A DNA stretch of 16,876 bases from NCBI GenBank assembly GCA_021372535.1, contig JAJFUH010000190.1:1-16876 (forward strand), in the 5' to 3' direction. This DNA is from a bacterium. Its GTDB lineage: Bacteria; Latescibacterota; Latescibacteria; Latescibacterales; Latescibacteraceae. The notes under the pieces were generated by a model, which had not been told where the DNA came from, searched no databases, and saw only the letters and a program-made list of their open reading frames with translations. This document shows, piece after piece, positions 1 to 7,960 of this stretch. The position numbers were made by a program, and so were the translations under genes. The stretch's first letter is position 1. Every line of letters starts with the position of its first letter.

Positions 1-136
1 GCTGTGAAAAAGTATATTTTTCACGAGCCCTATAACGAAATGTGTTGTTTTGTTACTGTCAAGGGCATGTAAATCGGCACTTCGTGCCGACCCTTGACAG
101 CTTATATCCACGTAAATGGTGTTTATCACAACTCTT
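1..136. repeat. 136-bp dispersed structured repeat, copy 1
   Basis: This copy matches positions 7785-7920 over the same 136 bases with no gaps; by eye seven positions differ. It holds a perfect hairpin (8-base arms at 4-11 and 17-24) and a second nested hairpin (outer 10-base arms 56-65 and 91-100, inner 7-base arms 74-80 and 84-90 around loop TTC). The ends are weakly inverted (GCTGTGA at 1-7 against TCACAAC at 126-132). The left border cannot be verified because the window begins here. It contains no credible coding frame. It resembles a small non-autonomous mobile element or a REP-type repeat, but that class is an inference. Confidence 0.85.
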
Positions 137-385
137 TTAAAAAGATTTTCTATGCTTATCAAACTGGACAACCATATAAAGTAATTCCTGGAAATTGACA
201 ATACCCACAGTTGAATTATGGGGTATTACGTCAGTTTCCGGCGCTTCATGCCACCGGAATTTCCGGAAAAAAGCTTGAAATCACCGAACGGGAACTTTGA
301 TGTATCCTTTGGAGTAAATAAGTTAGCTATGGCCAGAAAATTTTCTTGTATTACGAACGGTAATTTTTTATATTTTATTTGTCGA
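137..385. other. AT-rich gene-free stretch upstream of tRNA-Gly
   Basis: I see no supported gene here. There is one inverted repeat (AATACCC at 200-206, GGGTATT at 221-227, loop of 14 bases). A 62-codon open frame starts at 218 but runs into the tRNA gene and has no recognisable product, so it is not called. The tRNA promoter should lie in the AT-rich part just before 386, but no clear -35/-10 pair stands out. Confidence 0.5.
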
Positions 386-460
386 GCGGGAATAGCTCAG
401 TGGTAGAGCGCCACCTTGCCAAGGTGGATGTCGCGAGTTCAAGCCTCGTTTCCCGCTCCA
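386..460 (+). tRNA. tRNA-Gly (anticodon GCC)
   Basis: A complete cloverleaf can be folded by eye. The acceptor arm is GCGGGAA (386-392) with TTCCCGC (450-456), followed by discriminator T and an encoded CCA (458-460). The anticodon stem is CCACC (411-415) with GGTGG (423-427) around loop TTGCCAA, giving anticodon GCC at 418-420, which reads GGC and GGU glycine codons. The T arm is GCGAG/CTCGT around TTCAAGC, with a G-T pair at its end. It stands alone, upstream of atpD, and has its own terminator. Confidence 0.97.
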
Positions 461-470
461 TTTTTTATTT

Positions 471-505
471 CCGATGCACCGTATATAAAGGTCATCGGTT
501 TTTTT
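471..505 (+). terminator. Rho-independent terminator after tRNA-Gly
   Basis: Stem CCGATG (471-476) pairs with CATCGG (493-498), extended by ACC (478-480) with GGT (490-492) across a one-base bulge and closed by a nine-base AT-rich loop. Seven T residues follow directly (499-505). The position, ten bases after the tRNA, fits termination of the tRNA transcript before atpD. A weaker overlapping inverted repeat (CCGTATA 479-485, TATACGG 507-513) is also present. Confidence 0.7.
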
Positions 506-603
506 GTATACGGTAAAATACATTCATTTTACTTTCTTGTAGAAACAGCGGTTTTTTTCTTCATAACATCGTGAAGCAGACTCGGTTAAGAGGAATATAC
601 TCC

Positions 604-635
604 TTGACTTTCACTGTATAATAGCATAGCTTTTA
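604..635 (+). promoter_or_regulatory. Possible atpDC promoter region
   Basis: A perfect TATAAT lies at 617-622, but no -35 box sits 16-18 bases upstream of it. Alternatively TTG at 604-606 is followed after 20 bases by TAGCTTTT (627-634), close to the Bacteroidetes-type -33/-7 pattern (TTG, about 19-21 bases, TAnnTTTG) but with the last base wrong. The region is the AT-rich leader before atpD, so a promoter is expected here; which element is used cannot be decided by reading. Confidence 0.35.
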
Positions 636-685
636 TACTGAGACTATTTGAGCGAAAAGAGATTGTTAAGGCGAAAACGAAATAA

Positions 686-2098
<1,413 letters not shown>

Positions 2099-2101
2099 CC
2101 G

Positions 2102-2515
2102 ATGGCAGAAGATAAGTTTCATTTGGAAATAATAACCCCCGAACGGGTGCTTGTATCGGACGACATCGATTCCGCCGAACTTCCCGGAGCGGAAGGCGAA
2201 TTTCAGGTTCTCGGCGGGCATACGCCTTTCCTGACCGGACTTGGAATCGGCCCGGTTGTCATCACCAAGGGTGTGAAGAAATCGTTTGTCAGTATTTCGG
2301 GAGGATATTGCGAGGTTCTTCCTTTTAAAACCACCATTCTCGCTCAAACCGCGGAAACTGCCGATAAAATCGACAGGGCCAGAGCCGAAGCGGCGAAAAA
2401 GAGGGCCGAAAAACGTCTCGAAGACGCTGCCCGTGATACATCCATCGATGAGGACCGCGCGCGGCTCGCATTGATGCGGGCTATCAACCGCCTCAGCATC
2501 ACAAAGATAAAATAA
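2102..2515 (+). CDS. atpC: F1Fo ATP synthase subunit epsilon
   Basis: The epsilon subunit of the F1 central stalk joins gamma to the c-ring and can inhibit ATP hydrolysis. The protein has 137 residues, typical for the family. The N-terminal beta-sandwich holds the usual start (FHLEIITPERVLVSDDID) and the SAELPGAEGEFQVLGGHTPF segment. From about residue 80 the chain is rich in Lys, Arg, Glu and Ala, matching the two C-terminal helices that carry the inhibitory function. The gene starts three bases after the atpD stop, with GGAG inside the end of atpD (2085-2088) as ribosome site, so the two are cotranscribed and probably translationally coupled. Confidence 0.95.
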   Translation: MAEDKFHLEIITPERVLVSDDIDSAELPGAEGEFQVLGGHTPFLTGLGIGPVVITKGVKKSFVSISGGYCEVLPFKTTILAQTAETADKIDRARAEAAKKRAEKRLEDAARDTSIDEDRARLALMRAINRLSITKIK

Positions 2516-2532
2516 CCGCTCGATGCGATAAA

Positions 2533-2560
2533 TGGGTTAAAACTTCCAACCCGACCTTTT
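2533..2560 (+). terminator. Possible weak terminator after atpC
   Basis: GGGTT (2534-2538) can pair with AACCC (2548-2552) around a nine-base loop, with a short T-containing tail (CCTTTTC). The stem is only five base pairs and the T run is poor, so this is tentative. It lies 18 bases past the atpC stop, where a terminator would be expected. Confidence 0.3.
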
Positions 2561-2583
2561 CATAAATACTCAATAGAACACGA

Positions 2584-2615
2584 ATTTCCGCGGATTTGAC
2601 GGATTTCCGCGGATT
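2584..2615. repeat. Short direct repeat with CCGCGG core
   Basis: The 13-base unit ATTTCCGCGGATT occurs at 2584-2596 and again at 2603-2615, a 19-base period. Each unit carries the palindrome CCGCGG. A related but diverged pattern (ACACGGAT repeated at a nine-base period) occurs at 8634-8650 between hisC and hisB. Function unknown. Confidence 0.7.
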
Positions 2616-2693
2616 GTCTTTTTTATTCTATTGGAATTTAACAGTTAATAGAATTTCCGATTATTCAATTAGTGCACAAAAATACGGTAAGGC

Positions 2694-2814
2694 GTCATTC
2701 CCGTGAAAGACGTCACCCTCGAATCTTTAATCGGGGGCGGGAATCCATCATCTCATGATCATGACAGGAAGATAGAATACTGGATTCCCCGTTCACTTCG
2801 TTCCCGGGAATGAC
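2694..2814. repeat. Nested palindromic intergenic repeat (REP/MITE-like)
   Basis: The outer inverted repeat is GTCATTCCCG (2694-2703) against CGGGAATGAC (2805-2814). Inside it, GGGAATCCA (2739-2747) pairs with TGGATTCCC (2781-2789). Small intergenic repeats built from this GTCATTCCCG / GGGAATCCA pattern recur in many bacterial genomes. This single copy has no coding capacity; if transcribed it would form a long stem. Confidence 0.6.
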
Positions 2815-2894
2815 AATACTTTAAAGTACATCAGTGATTACGATATGATTGAATAACCAGAATAGTTTTTTTCGCTGACTTATTAATCAAAACG

Positions 2895-4535
2895 CTACTT
2901 CAGTAAAAGCATTTTCTTCGTCTCGCTGTAATCTCCAGCCTGTAATCGATAGAAATACACTCCCATTGAAACCGGCGCCCCGAACTGGTCGGTACCATCC
3001 CACGTCACACGATAGGAACCGGGCTGCTGGACATCGTCAACAAGCGTCCGCACCGGCTGTCCGAGAACATTGTAGAGGGTAACAATTACATGCGATTGTG
3101 AGGGAACATCATATACAATTGTTGTCGCCGGATTGAACGGATTGGGATGATTCTGGGATAATTTCACCTTTGAGGGAAGACTTGATTGTTCTATGTCTGT
3201 AATCGAGTCTTTTTTCGTCCATCGTGCAATATAGGGAGCAATTTTACCACCCGCCCGAGTAAACAATCCCCCCACAATAAGGTCATTATCGTACACTGAA
3301 AGAACCTTGACATACGGATCAATCTCCCCACCCACTCCTGAACCGAGAGGAGACCATGACGATCCATTCCACGATGCAATATTATTTACGAAATACCCGC
3401 CTGCTATATTGAATCCACCTCCGGCAATGAGGTTCCCGTCGTATACCGTGAGAGCCCAGACATAAGGATCATACGGAACATTCGGATCAAAACCCCCTCT
3501 CATTCCTGAGTCGAGTGACGACCACGATGATCCGTCCCATAAAGCGATTCCATTTGTTTCAATCTCGCCCGCAGCAGTGAAATATCCTCCCGCAACGAGG
3601 TTCCCATCGTACACCGTGAGTACATTGATATGACCATTTAAACCCGGGCCAAGAGGCGACCATAATGACCCGTCCCATGCGGCGATTCTATTTGCCTCAA
3701 CCTCGCCTGCAGTAGTGAATTCTCCCCCCGCAATGAGTTTTCCGTTGTACACTACGAGCGCAGAGACACTTTCATCCATTCCCGAGCCAAGAGGTAACCA
3801 TGATGATCCGTCCCACATTGCAATATATCTGGTTGTATTACTCTCGCCAGAACGGGTAAGGAATCCCCCTGCTATGAGGTTACCATCGTACACCGTGAGT
3901 GCATAAACAAACCTGTTGAACCCCAAACCGAGAGGCGACCATGAAAATCCATCCCACATTGCAATATGTTCCGCTCTTACCCCACCCGCGTTCGTAAGAT
4001 ATCCCCCTGCAATAAGTTTACCATCATACACTGTAAGCGCAAGAACACTTTTATCCAATCCCGAACCGAGGGGCGACCATGACGACCCATCCCATGCGGC
4101 AATTCTACTGGCTCCAACTCCACCTACTACATTGAAATCTCCTCCTGCAATCAGTTTTCCGTCATACACCGTGAGAGCATAAACTTTATCATTGAACCCT
4201 CGATATGACGAGGATATGGTGTTATCCCAATAGATATCATCGGGATATCCGGCGGTTGAGGCTGATTTACCGGGGCGAAAAACGGGCTGTCCTGTGGCCG
4301 GATCGATTCCCGGTTCATATCCATTCATATTCAGGGAACCCTGAAAATCGGTTCTCTGCGCCGCCTCCAGGTCAAAACGGTCGTCGGGAGTAAGAAAATC
4401 GCCGATACTTCTTGTGGGAGCGGCAGGCATGTTTGTCAAATCGTTTATATTCTGCGCATTGAGATACGGAGCAGAAAGGATTAAGCATGCGATGGCAATC
4501 ATCGTGATTGTAAAGGTATGATTGATAGTATGCAT
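2895..4535 (-). CDS. Secreted seven-repeat propeller-like protein with T9SS/FlgD-type tail
   Basis: I do not recognise a specific function. The 546-residue protein starts with a signal peptide (residues 1-27, likely cut after LNA). Residues 117-440 hold seven imperfect repeats of about 45 residues with the pattern ALTVYDGKLIAGG, then IAAWDGSSWSPLGSG; the seventh loses its WDG end. Seven such units suggest a seven-bladed beta-propeller. Residues 458-546 form a C-terminal sorting domain (NHPNPFNPATTI, LYNVLGQPVRTLV, YFYRLQAGDYSETKKMLLLK), the Por/FlgD-Ig type known from proteins exported by type IX secretion. The ATG at 4535 was chosen because the signal peptide begins there and an AAAAGAG stretch lies upstream; the frame stays open to an ATG at 4589, which has no ribosome site. 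It is a single-gene unit, probably surface-bound or released. Confidence 0.88.
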   Translation of the reverse strand: MHTINHTFTITMIAIACLILSAPYLNAQNINDLTNMPAAPTRSIGDFLTPDDRFDLEAAQRTDFQGSLNMNGYEPGIDPATGQPVFRPGKSASTAGYPDDIYWDNTISSSYRGFNDKVYALTVYDGKLIAGGDFNVVGGVGASRIAAWDGSSWSPLGSGLDKSVLALTVYDGKLIAGGYLTNAGGVRAEHIAMWDGFSWSPLGLGFNRFVYALTVYDGNLIAGGFLTRSGESNTTRYIAMWDGSSWLPLGSGMDESVSALVVYNGKLIAGGEFTTAGEVEANRIAAWDGSLWSPLGPGLNGHINVLTVYDGNLVAGGYFTAAGEIETNGIALWDGSSWSSLDSGMRGGFDPNVPYDPYVWALTVYDGNLIAGGGFNIAGGYFVNNIASWNGSSWSPLGSGVGGEIDPYVKVLSVYDNDLIVGGLFTRAGGKIAPYIARWTKKDSITDIEQSSLPSKVKLSQNHPNPFNPATTIVYDVPSQSHVIVTLYNVLGQPVRTLVDDVQQPGSYRVTWDGTDQFGAPVSMGVYFYRLQAGDYSETKKMLLLK

Positions 4536-4614
4536 ATTTATTCTCTTTTCCCCACAATAAACTGCGGTTTCTGCTCCCACATCGGTCATGTGCTTATTCG
4601 TTTAATTATTTTTT

Positions 4615-4642
4615 AATATAGCAAGGTATTTCCTAAATGCAA
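4615..4642 (-). promoter_or_regulatory. Possible promoter of the secreted repeat protein
   Basis: On the minus strand, TTGCAT (4637-4642) is followed after 16 bases by TATATT (4615-4620), giving a leader of about 70 bases before the chosen ATG. The match to a sigma-70 type promoter is fair. If the true start were the ATG at 4589 the leader would be only about 20 bases. Confidence 0.4.
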
Positions 4643-4810
4643 GCGTTTATCGGCATTCATTTGTTCAATGGTTCCGCAACAGAAACAGTATCCACAAAGT
4701 ATGCGTACAGCATAACTTTTTAAGAGGCGCCGATTTAATCGATTCGTGTTTCGGGGGATGGATACCAGGTTGCAGTAATAGGGTATGGAATTCGAATCGT
4801 TGTTGAAAGA

Positions 4811-4873
4811 TGCTGAAACAGGTTCAGCATGACGACATAATCGTATACACGTCACCCTGAACTTGTTTCAGGG
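4811..4873. repeat. Paired short hairpin repeats
   Basis: The first hairpin has arms TGCTGAA (4811-4817) and TTCAGCA (4823-4829). The second has arms CCCTGAA (4855-4861) and TTCAGGG (4867-4873). The motifs face each other, joined through GTCA/TGAC bases, like the widespread small intergenic repeats that read AGGTTCAGCATGAC and GTCACCCTGAACTTG. They are non-coding. Confidence 0.6.
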
Positions 4874-4942
4874 TCTATACATAACAAAATGAACCTCTGA
4901 ATCTATTATCAATGATGGTAAAAGTATGAATCCGCCTGATAC

Positions 4943-4984
4943 AATAAATCCCCCTGTCATGCATTGATAACAGGGGGATTTATT
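4943..4984 (-). terminator. Strong terminator hairpin of the cytochrome operon
   Basis: There is a perfect 15-base inverted repeat, AATAAATCCCCCTGT (4943-4957) against its complement (4970-4984), with a 12-base loop. It begins 63 bases beyond the stop of the heme-barrel gene, the last gene of the cytochrome operon. The AT-rich base of the stem gives T-rich ends in both directions, but only the minus-strand operon needs it here. Confidence 0.7.
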
Positions 4985-5047
4985 TGTAACGGGGAACTGC
5001 TGGGGACTCTTTTTGCAGTTTCATTTCACCCGCAATGTATCAAGCCT

Positions 5048-6223
5048 TTAAAATCCCGAAACATACCCGACAACAAACCGTGACTGCTCGTTTTCGATAT
5101 CACGGGTCACTTCGGCCATAACACGCATATTCGTATGTAACATGTAGCTCAGATTCACCGTGACGGTCTCGTATTCGAGGCCGTCGTAATCGGAATTGAC
5201 TTTATTGTAGAGCAGGATACCGAAAATACGTGATTTTGCGGGGAAAGGATTGACAATGAGCTCACCGAAAAATCCGTCGGTCTTTATCTTGTCGCCTTTC
5301 ACGGGCAGAAAATCGGGATTATCATCGCTTCTCGCCACATATTGCGTATTAAATTCAATACGGTCGGTGCTGACTGTGAGATTGGGACCGACCATATAGA
5401 ATTTATTCTTTTCTTTTTTCTCCACATCGGTTTTTTCCTGACCGGTATAACCGAACATGCCGATATTCACTATGGAAATATCCTGCGAAACCTTGAGAAA
5501 CACATTCTTGAAATTGTCGTTATCCGTCAGATCATCCTCCGCCATACCGATGCCGTTTCCGTTGACCACCTGCAGCACCAGGTCGGTCTTGGTGGGAAGC
5601 GAGTATGACAGGATAAAACCGCGGTCATAGGTCAGGTTGGCATTGCTCTGCCCCACCCTTGTCGTATAAATCTGATAATCCTCATATGTCAGCCGGAGCT
5701 CGCGTTTGTAGAGAGGGTCGCAGAGCTGGAACTGTCCGGCCAGGAAGTCGAGCTCTGTGCCGCCGATATTATTGAAGTAGATAAATGCATCTTCGACACC
5801 GGTCATCTCACCGAGCTCGGACATATAAAAGTAAAAATAATACCCCACATTCTTCGCAATGTTTCCTCCGGACATGAGTTTTAGACCGAAAGGCATCTGA
5901 AAATCGCTCTTTATTTTCCCCTCTGTCTGAAAACGTGCATATGCATCAAAACGGATTGCAAGCGGTAATTCACGCTGTAAAAGAAGCCGGTCGTCACCCG
6001 CATCCTTGAAGGCGCGGGGCGGCTCGTCCGCATCGGGAAGCTGATACCCGTTACCGGCAAACTCATCGCCGTAACTCTTTAATTTCGGAACAGCAACGTG
6101 GCAAGTCGAGCATGAAAAACCGTATTTCCGCGCAAATGCAGGTATGGCCCTGCCTGTTTCAGGCGCCAGCGCCGCGATAAGCACGGTAAAAAAAGCGACA
6201 ATAAGAAAGCATCTTCGGACCAT
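5048..6223 (-). CDS. Monoheme cytochrome c / outer-membrane porin fusion
   Basis: The 391-residue protein has a signal peptide (residues 1-26, cut after GRA) and then IPAFARKYGFSCSTCH, with one c-type heme site CSTCH at 38-42. A short conserved run follows (PKLKSYGDEFAGNGYQL, 46-62). From about residue 85 to the end, alternating polar and hydrophobic strands rich in Tyr, Phe and Asn end in a terminal Phe, typical of an outer-membrane beta-barrel. This order, one heme at the entrance of a porin, is that of the Fe(II) oxidase Cyc2, but similar FAR-x-x-G-CxxCH barrels are widespread and mostly uncharacterised. It lies 14 bases after the pentaheme cytochrome gene, with a GGGGG ribosome site. A role in moving electrons across the outer membrane is inferred; substrate and direction are unknown. 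Confidence 0.78.
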   Translation of the reverse strand: MVRRCFLIVAFFTVLIAALAPETGRAIPAFARKYGFSCSTCHVAVPKLKSYGDEFAGNGYQLPDADEPPRAFKDAGDDRLLLQRELPLAIRFDAYARFQTEGKIKSDFQMPFGLKLMSGGNIAKNVGYYFYFYMSELGEMTGVEDAFIYFNNIGGTELDFLAGQFQLCDPLYKRELRLTYEDYQIYTTRVGQSNANLTYDRGFILSYSLPTKTDLVLQVVNGNGIGMAEDDLTDNDNFKNVFLKVSQDISIVNIGMFGYTGQEKTDVEKKEKNKFYMVGPNLTVSTDRIEFNTQYVARSDDNPDFLPVKGDKIKTDGFFGELIVNPFPAKSRIFGILLYNKVNSDYDGLEYETVTVNLSYMLHTNMRVMAEVTRDIENEQSRFVVGYVSGF

Positions 6224-6237
6224 GTGAGACCCCCGTG

Positions 6238-7605
6238 TTAATAGTATACTTCGAATGAGGTTTCGGCTGTGTTTATAAGAACCGCTTCCGTCTCGTCCTC
6301 GGGAACCTTCAGGAAGTCACCGACGGGTTTCACCAGTTTGCCGTAATACACGCTCGCCCTGACAGTTACAATGCCTTCGGGAATGGCATCGGGAAGATTC
6401 CATGTGAATTTCTCAATTTTCGTCTCCCGCGGGCCGATACGGTAATCGACACCGAGGGATTTGGTATTCCACTGGCAGATGGTCATCCTGCCCTGAGAAT
6501 CGAAATATGGCATACGGAAAATACGGTCTCCCACGGGAATTCCGTCACGGGGAAGCCCCTTAAAATTCGGAATCTGCATGATATCGCCAATATCCTGATA
6601 CGCGAGTTCTTCGCTTCCGATCGTGTATTCCTCGCCCTCAAACCCTTTCTTGTCGACAGGAAGATGGTAGACTTTCCCCTTCGAATCGGTCGCCTCGACA
6701 TGGAGCCACATGATCCTGTCCTCGACAGAGCCGGAGGGTATCTTGTGTCCGCATTTCCCGTTGAACAGCTCAACGGTCAGCACTACGGGGTATCCCGGCT
6801 CCGATTCACGGACTTCGGGCTGAATGAGAATTTCCACCGCACCGTTTATTTTCGAGAACACATGGGCGCCATGGAAAAGATGCTGCGCCACATCATCATG
6901 AAACTGGGACATTTTGGCATTTTTCCCCGGCGCGGAAGGCATATGGCATTTCTGGCAGGGAACTCCCTGCTGACCGTACGGTCCCTCTTTCCATTCAAGC
7001 TGTGTCGACTTCACCCATACACCATACGGGTCTTTTTCGTTATGGCACGTTCCGCAGAATTCGGCGGTCTTGACAAAATCAGAGTTGACTGTTTTGTGAG
7101 CCGGAGATTCGACTCCTTCCCTGTTGCCGTATTTCATCCATCCGGGACTCGGAATATAGCTGAAATTGAACGGCGTATCCCCCTTTGAACCCGTAATCGT
7201 ATGACAGACATCACATGATACCGATTCGTTCGCCCGTGATTTTGCCGAGGGACGCGGAGGTGTGACATCTCCCGCCGCGAACGCGAGAGGAGTATGACAA
7301 CCGTTACAGCCGTCAACGACCGGTTTGAGCTCGGGCTTTACTTTCGTATGCTGAACAGCAAGATCGAAGTACTCGATTTCGTCCCAGTGATGAGTATACG
7401 CCTGAGACATCATCGCCTGCTCCCACTGACGGAAAATATCCGTATGACATGTCAGGCATTTCTGGGGCTTTTCAAAACGGTCGTAGGGATATTTACCCAG
7501 CAGTTCCCCACCCGCCCATGTACCTTCCTGAGCGATAAGCGAGCATATCCCTCCCCAGATAACTCCGAGCACGCAGCATCCGATCAATACCCTGATTTTT
7601 ATCAT
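6238..7605 (-). CDS. Pentaheme cytochrome c, c554-like family, exported
   Basis: The 455-residue protein begins with a hydrophobic export signal (about residues 1-25). Five CxxCH heme sites are visible: CLTCH (50-54), CNGCH (100-104), CDVCH (131-135), CGTCH (184-188) and CQKCH (217-221). Several extra His residues (for example THH at 71-73 and HLFHGAH at 242-248) could be distal ligands. The C-terminal half has no heme sites; it has the GHKIPSG-x-x-x-x-R motif (286-297) of the domain often fused to c554-type cytochromes, probably a beta-sandwich. The ATG at 7605 has AAAGGA nine bases upstream; an earlier TTG at 7641 has weaker signals. It is probably periplasmic or membrane-associated and exchanges electrons with the heme-barrel encoded 14 bases downstream. 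The physiological partner is not shown. Confidence 0.88.
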   Translation of the reverse strand: MIKIRVLIGCCVLGVIWGGICSLIAQEGTWAGGELLGKYPYDRFEKPQKCLTCHTDIFRQWEQAMMSQAYTHHWDEIEYFDLAVQHTKVKPELKPVVDGCNGCHTPLAFAAGDVTPPRPSAKSRANESVSCDVCHTITGSKGDTPFNFSYIPSPGWMKYGNREGVESPAHKTVNSDFVKTAEFCGTCHNEKDPYGVWVKSTQLEWKEGPYGQQGVPCQKCHMPSAPGKNAKMSQFHDDVAQHLFHGAHVFSKINGAVEILIQPEVRESEPGYPVVLTVELFNGKCGHKIPSGSVEDRIMWLHVEATDSKGKVYHLPVDKKGFEGEEYTIGSEELAYQDIGDIMQIPNFKGLPRDGIPVGDRIFRMPYFDSQGRMTICQWNTKSLGVDYRIGPRETKIEKFTWNLPDAIPEGIVTVRASVYYGKLVKPVGDFLKVPEDETEAVLINTAETSFEVYY

Positions 7606-7666
7606 AGAGTACCATCCTTTCTGTGACACAGGTGACGGCAATTATTTATAAAGAAGGGAGTATTTG

Positions 7667-7680
7667 ATAGTAGTTACTAT
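7667..7680. promoter_or_regulatory. Operator-like palindrome at the cytochrome operon start
   Basis: ATAGTA (7667-7672) and TACTAT (7675-7680) form a perfect inverted repeat around two bases. It overlaps the -10 box and the expected transcription start, a typical place for a repressor site. No regulator gene is nearby, so the binding protein is unknown. Confidence 0.4.
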
Positions 7681-7707
7681 TTTAATTTTATAAATAGCTG
7701 TTGTCAA
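7679..7707 (-). promoter_or_regulatory. Sigma-70-type promoter of the cytochrome operon
   Basis: On the minus strand, a perfect TTGACA (7702-7707) is followed after 17 bases by TAAAAT (7679-7684), one mismatch from TATAAT. The expected start near 7672 gives a leader of about 65 bases to the ATG at 7605. Confidence 0.72.
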
Positions 7708-7784
7708 CCATTTTCACGATTTCCTCACAGACGGAGAATCATGAGGGCACACTTTCGCCCATAAAATCAAACCTGACCAGGAGG

Positions 7785-7920
7785 GCTGTGAAAAAGTATA
7801 TTTTTCACGAGCCCCATGACGAAATGTGTTGTTTTGTTGCTGTCAAGGGCATGTAAATCGGCACTTCGTGCCGACCCTTGACAGCTTATATCCACACACA
7901 TGGTGTTTATCACAACACTT
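7785..7920. repeat. 136-bp dispersed structured repeat, copy 2
   Basis: It is gap-free against positions 1-136 with about seven substitutions. All substitutions lie outside the hairpin arms: two or three in the linker around 7815-7820, one at 7839, a cluster at 7897-7900 and one near the right end. The conserved hairpins are at 7788-7808 and 7840-7884 (inner stem 7858-7864 with 7868-7874). It has the same orientation as copy 1. Downstream of hisB, the hairpins could act as a transcription stop or an mRNA 3'-end protector. Confidence 0.85.
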
Positions 7921-7960
7921 CTAGTACATTACTACTTTTTCGGAGCATGATGATACAGTT

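Larger units (their letters stand above)
2516..2894. other. Convergent intergenic region with small repeats
   Basis: This gene-free stretch separates atpC (+) from the secreted repeat protein (-). It holds a possible weak terminator (2533-2560), two 13-bp direct repeats centred on CCGCGG (2584-2596 and 2603-2615), a nested palindromic element (2694-2814) and a perfect 12-base palindrome TACTTTAAAGTA (2817-2828). No coding frame was found. Confidence 0.6.
4590..5047. other. Gene-free stretch between repeat-protein and cytochrome genes
   Basis: It contains the candidate promoter of the left-hand gene, a pair of short hairpin repeats (4811-4829 and 4855-4873) and the terminator hairpin of the cytochrome operon (4943-4984). 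An 80-codon minus-strand frame (4613-4855) runs through the hairpin repeats and has no credible product, so it is not called. Confidence 0.6.
7606..7960. other. Intergenic region between hisB end and cytochrome operon
   Basis: It holds the cytochrome promoter and palindrome on the left, about 75 bases without visible features, then copy 2 of the 136-bp repeat (7785-7920). About 40 bases separate the repeat from the hisB stop. No separate conventional hisB terminator was found; the repeat hairpins are the only strong structures downstream of hisB. Confidence 0.6.

Noticed and set aside
218-406. 62-codon plus-strand open frame before the tRNA
   Set aside because: It runs into the tRNA-Gly gene, has no clear ribosome site and gives no recognisable protein.
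3216-4187. CRISPR-like or tandem DNA repeat array
   Set aside because: The repetition is at the protein level in one open frame, with diverged DNA and no constant repeat-spacer pattern.
4613-4855. 80-codon minus-strand open frame
   Set aside because: Much of it is a translation of the small hairpin repeats, and it covers the candidate promoter of the neighbouring gene; no signal of a real protein.
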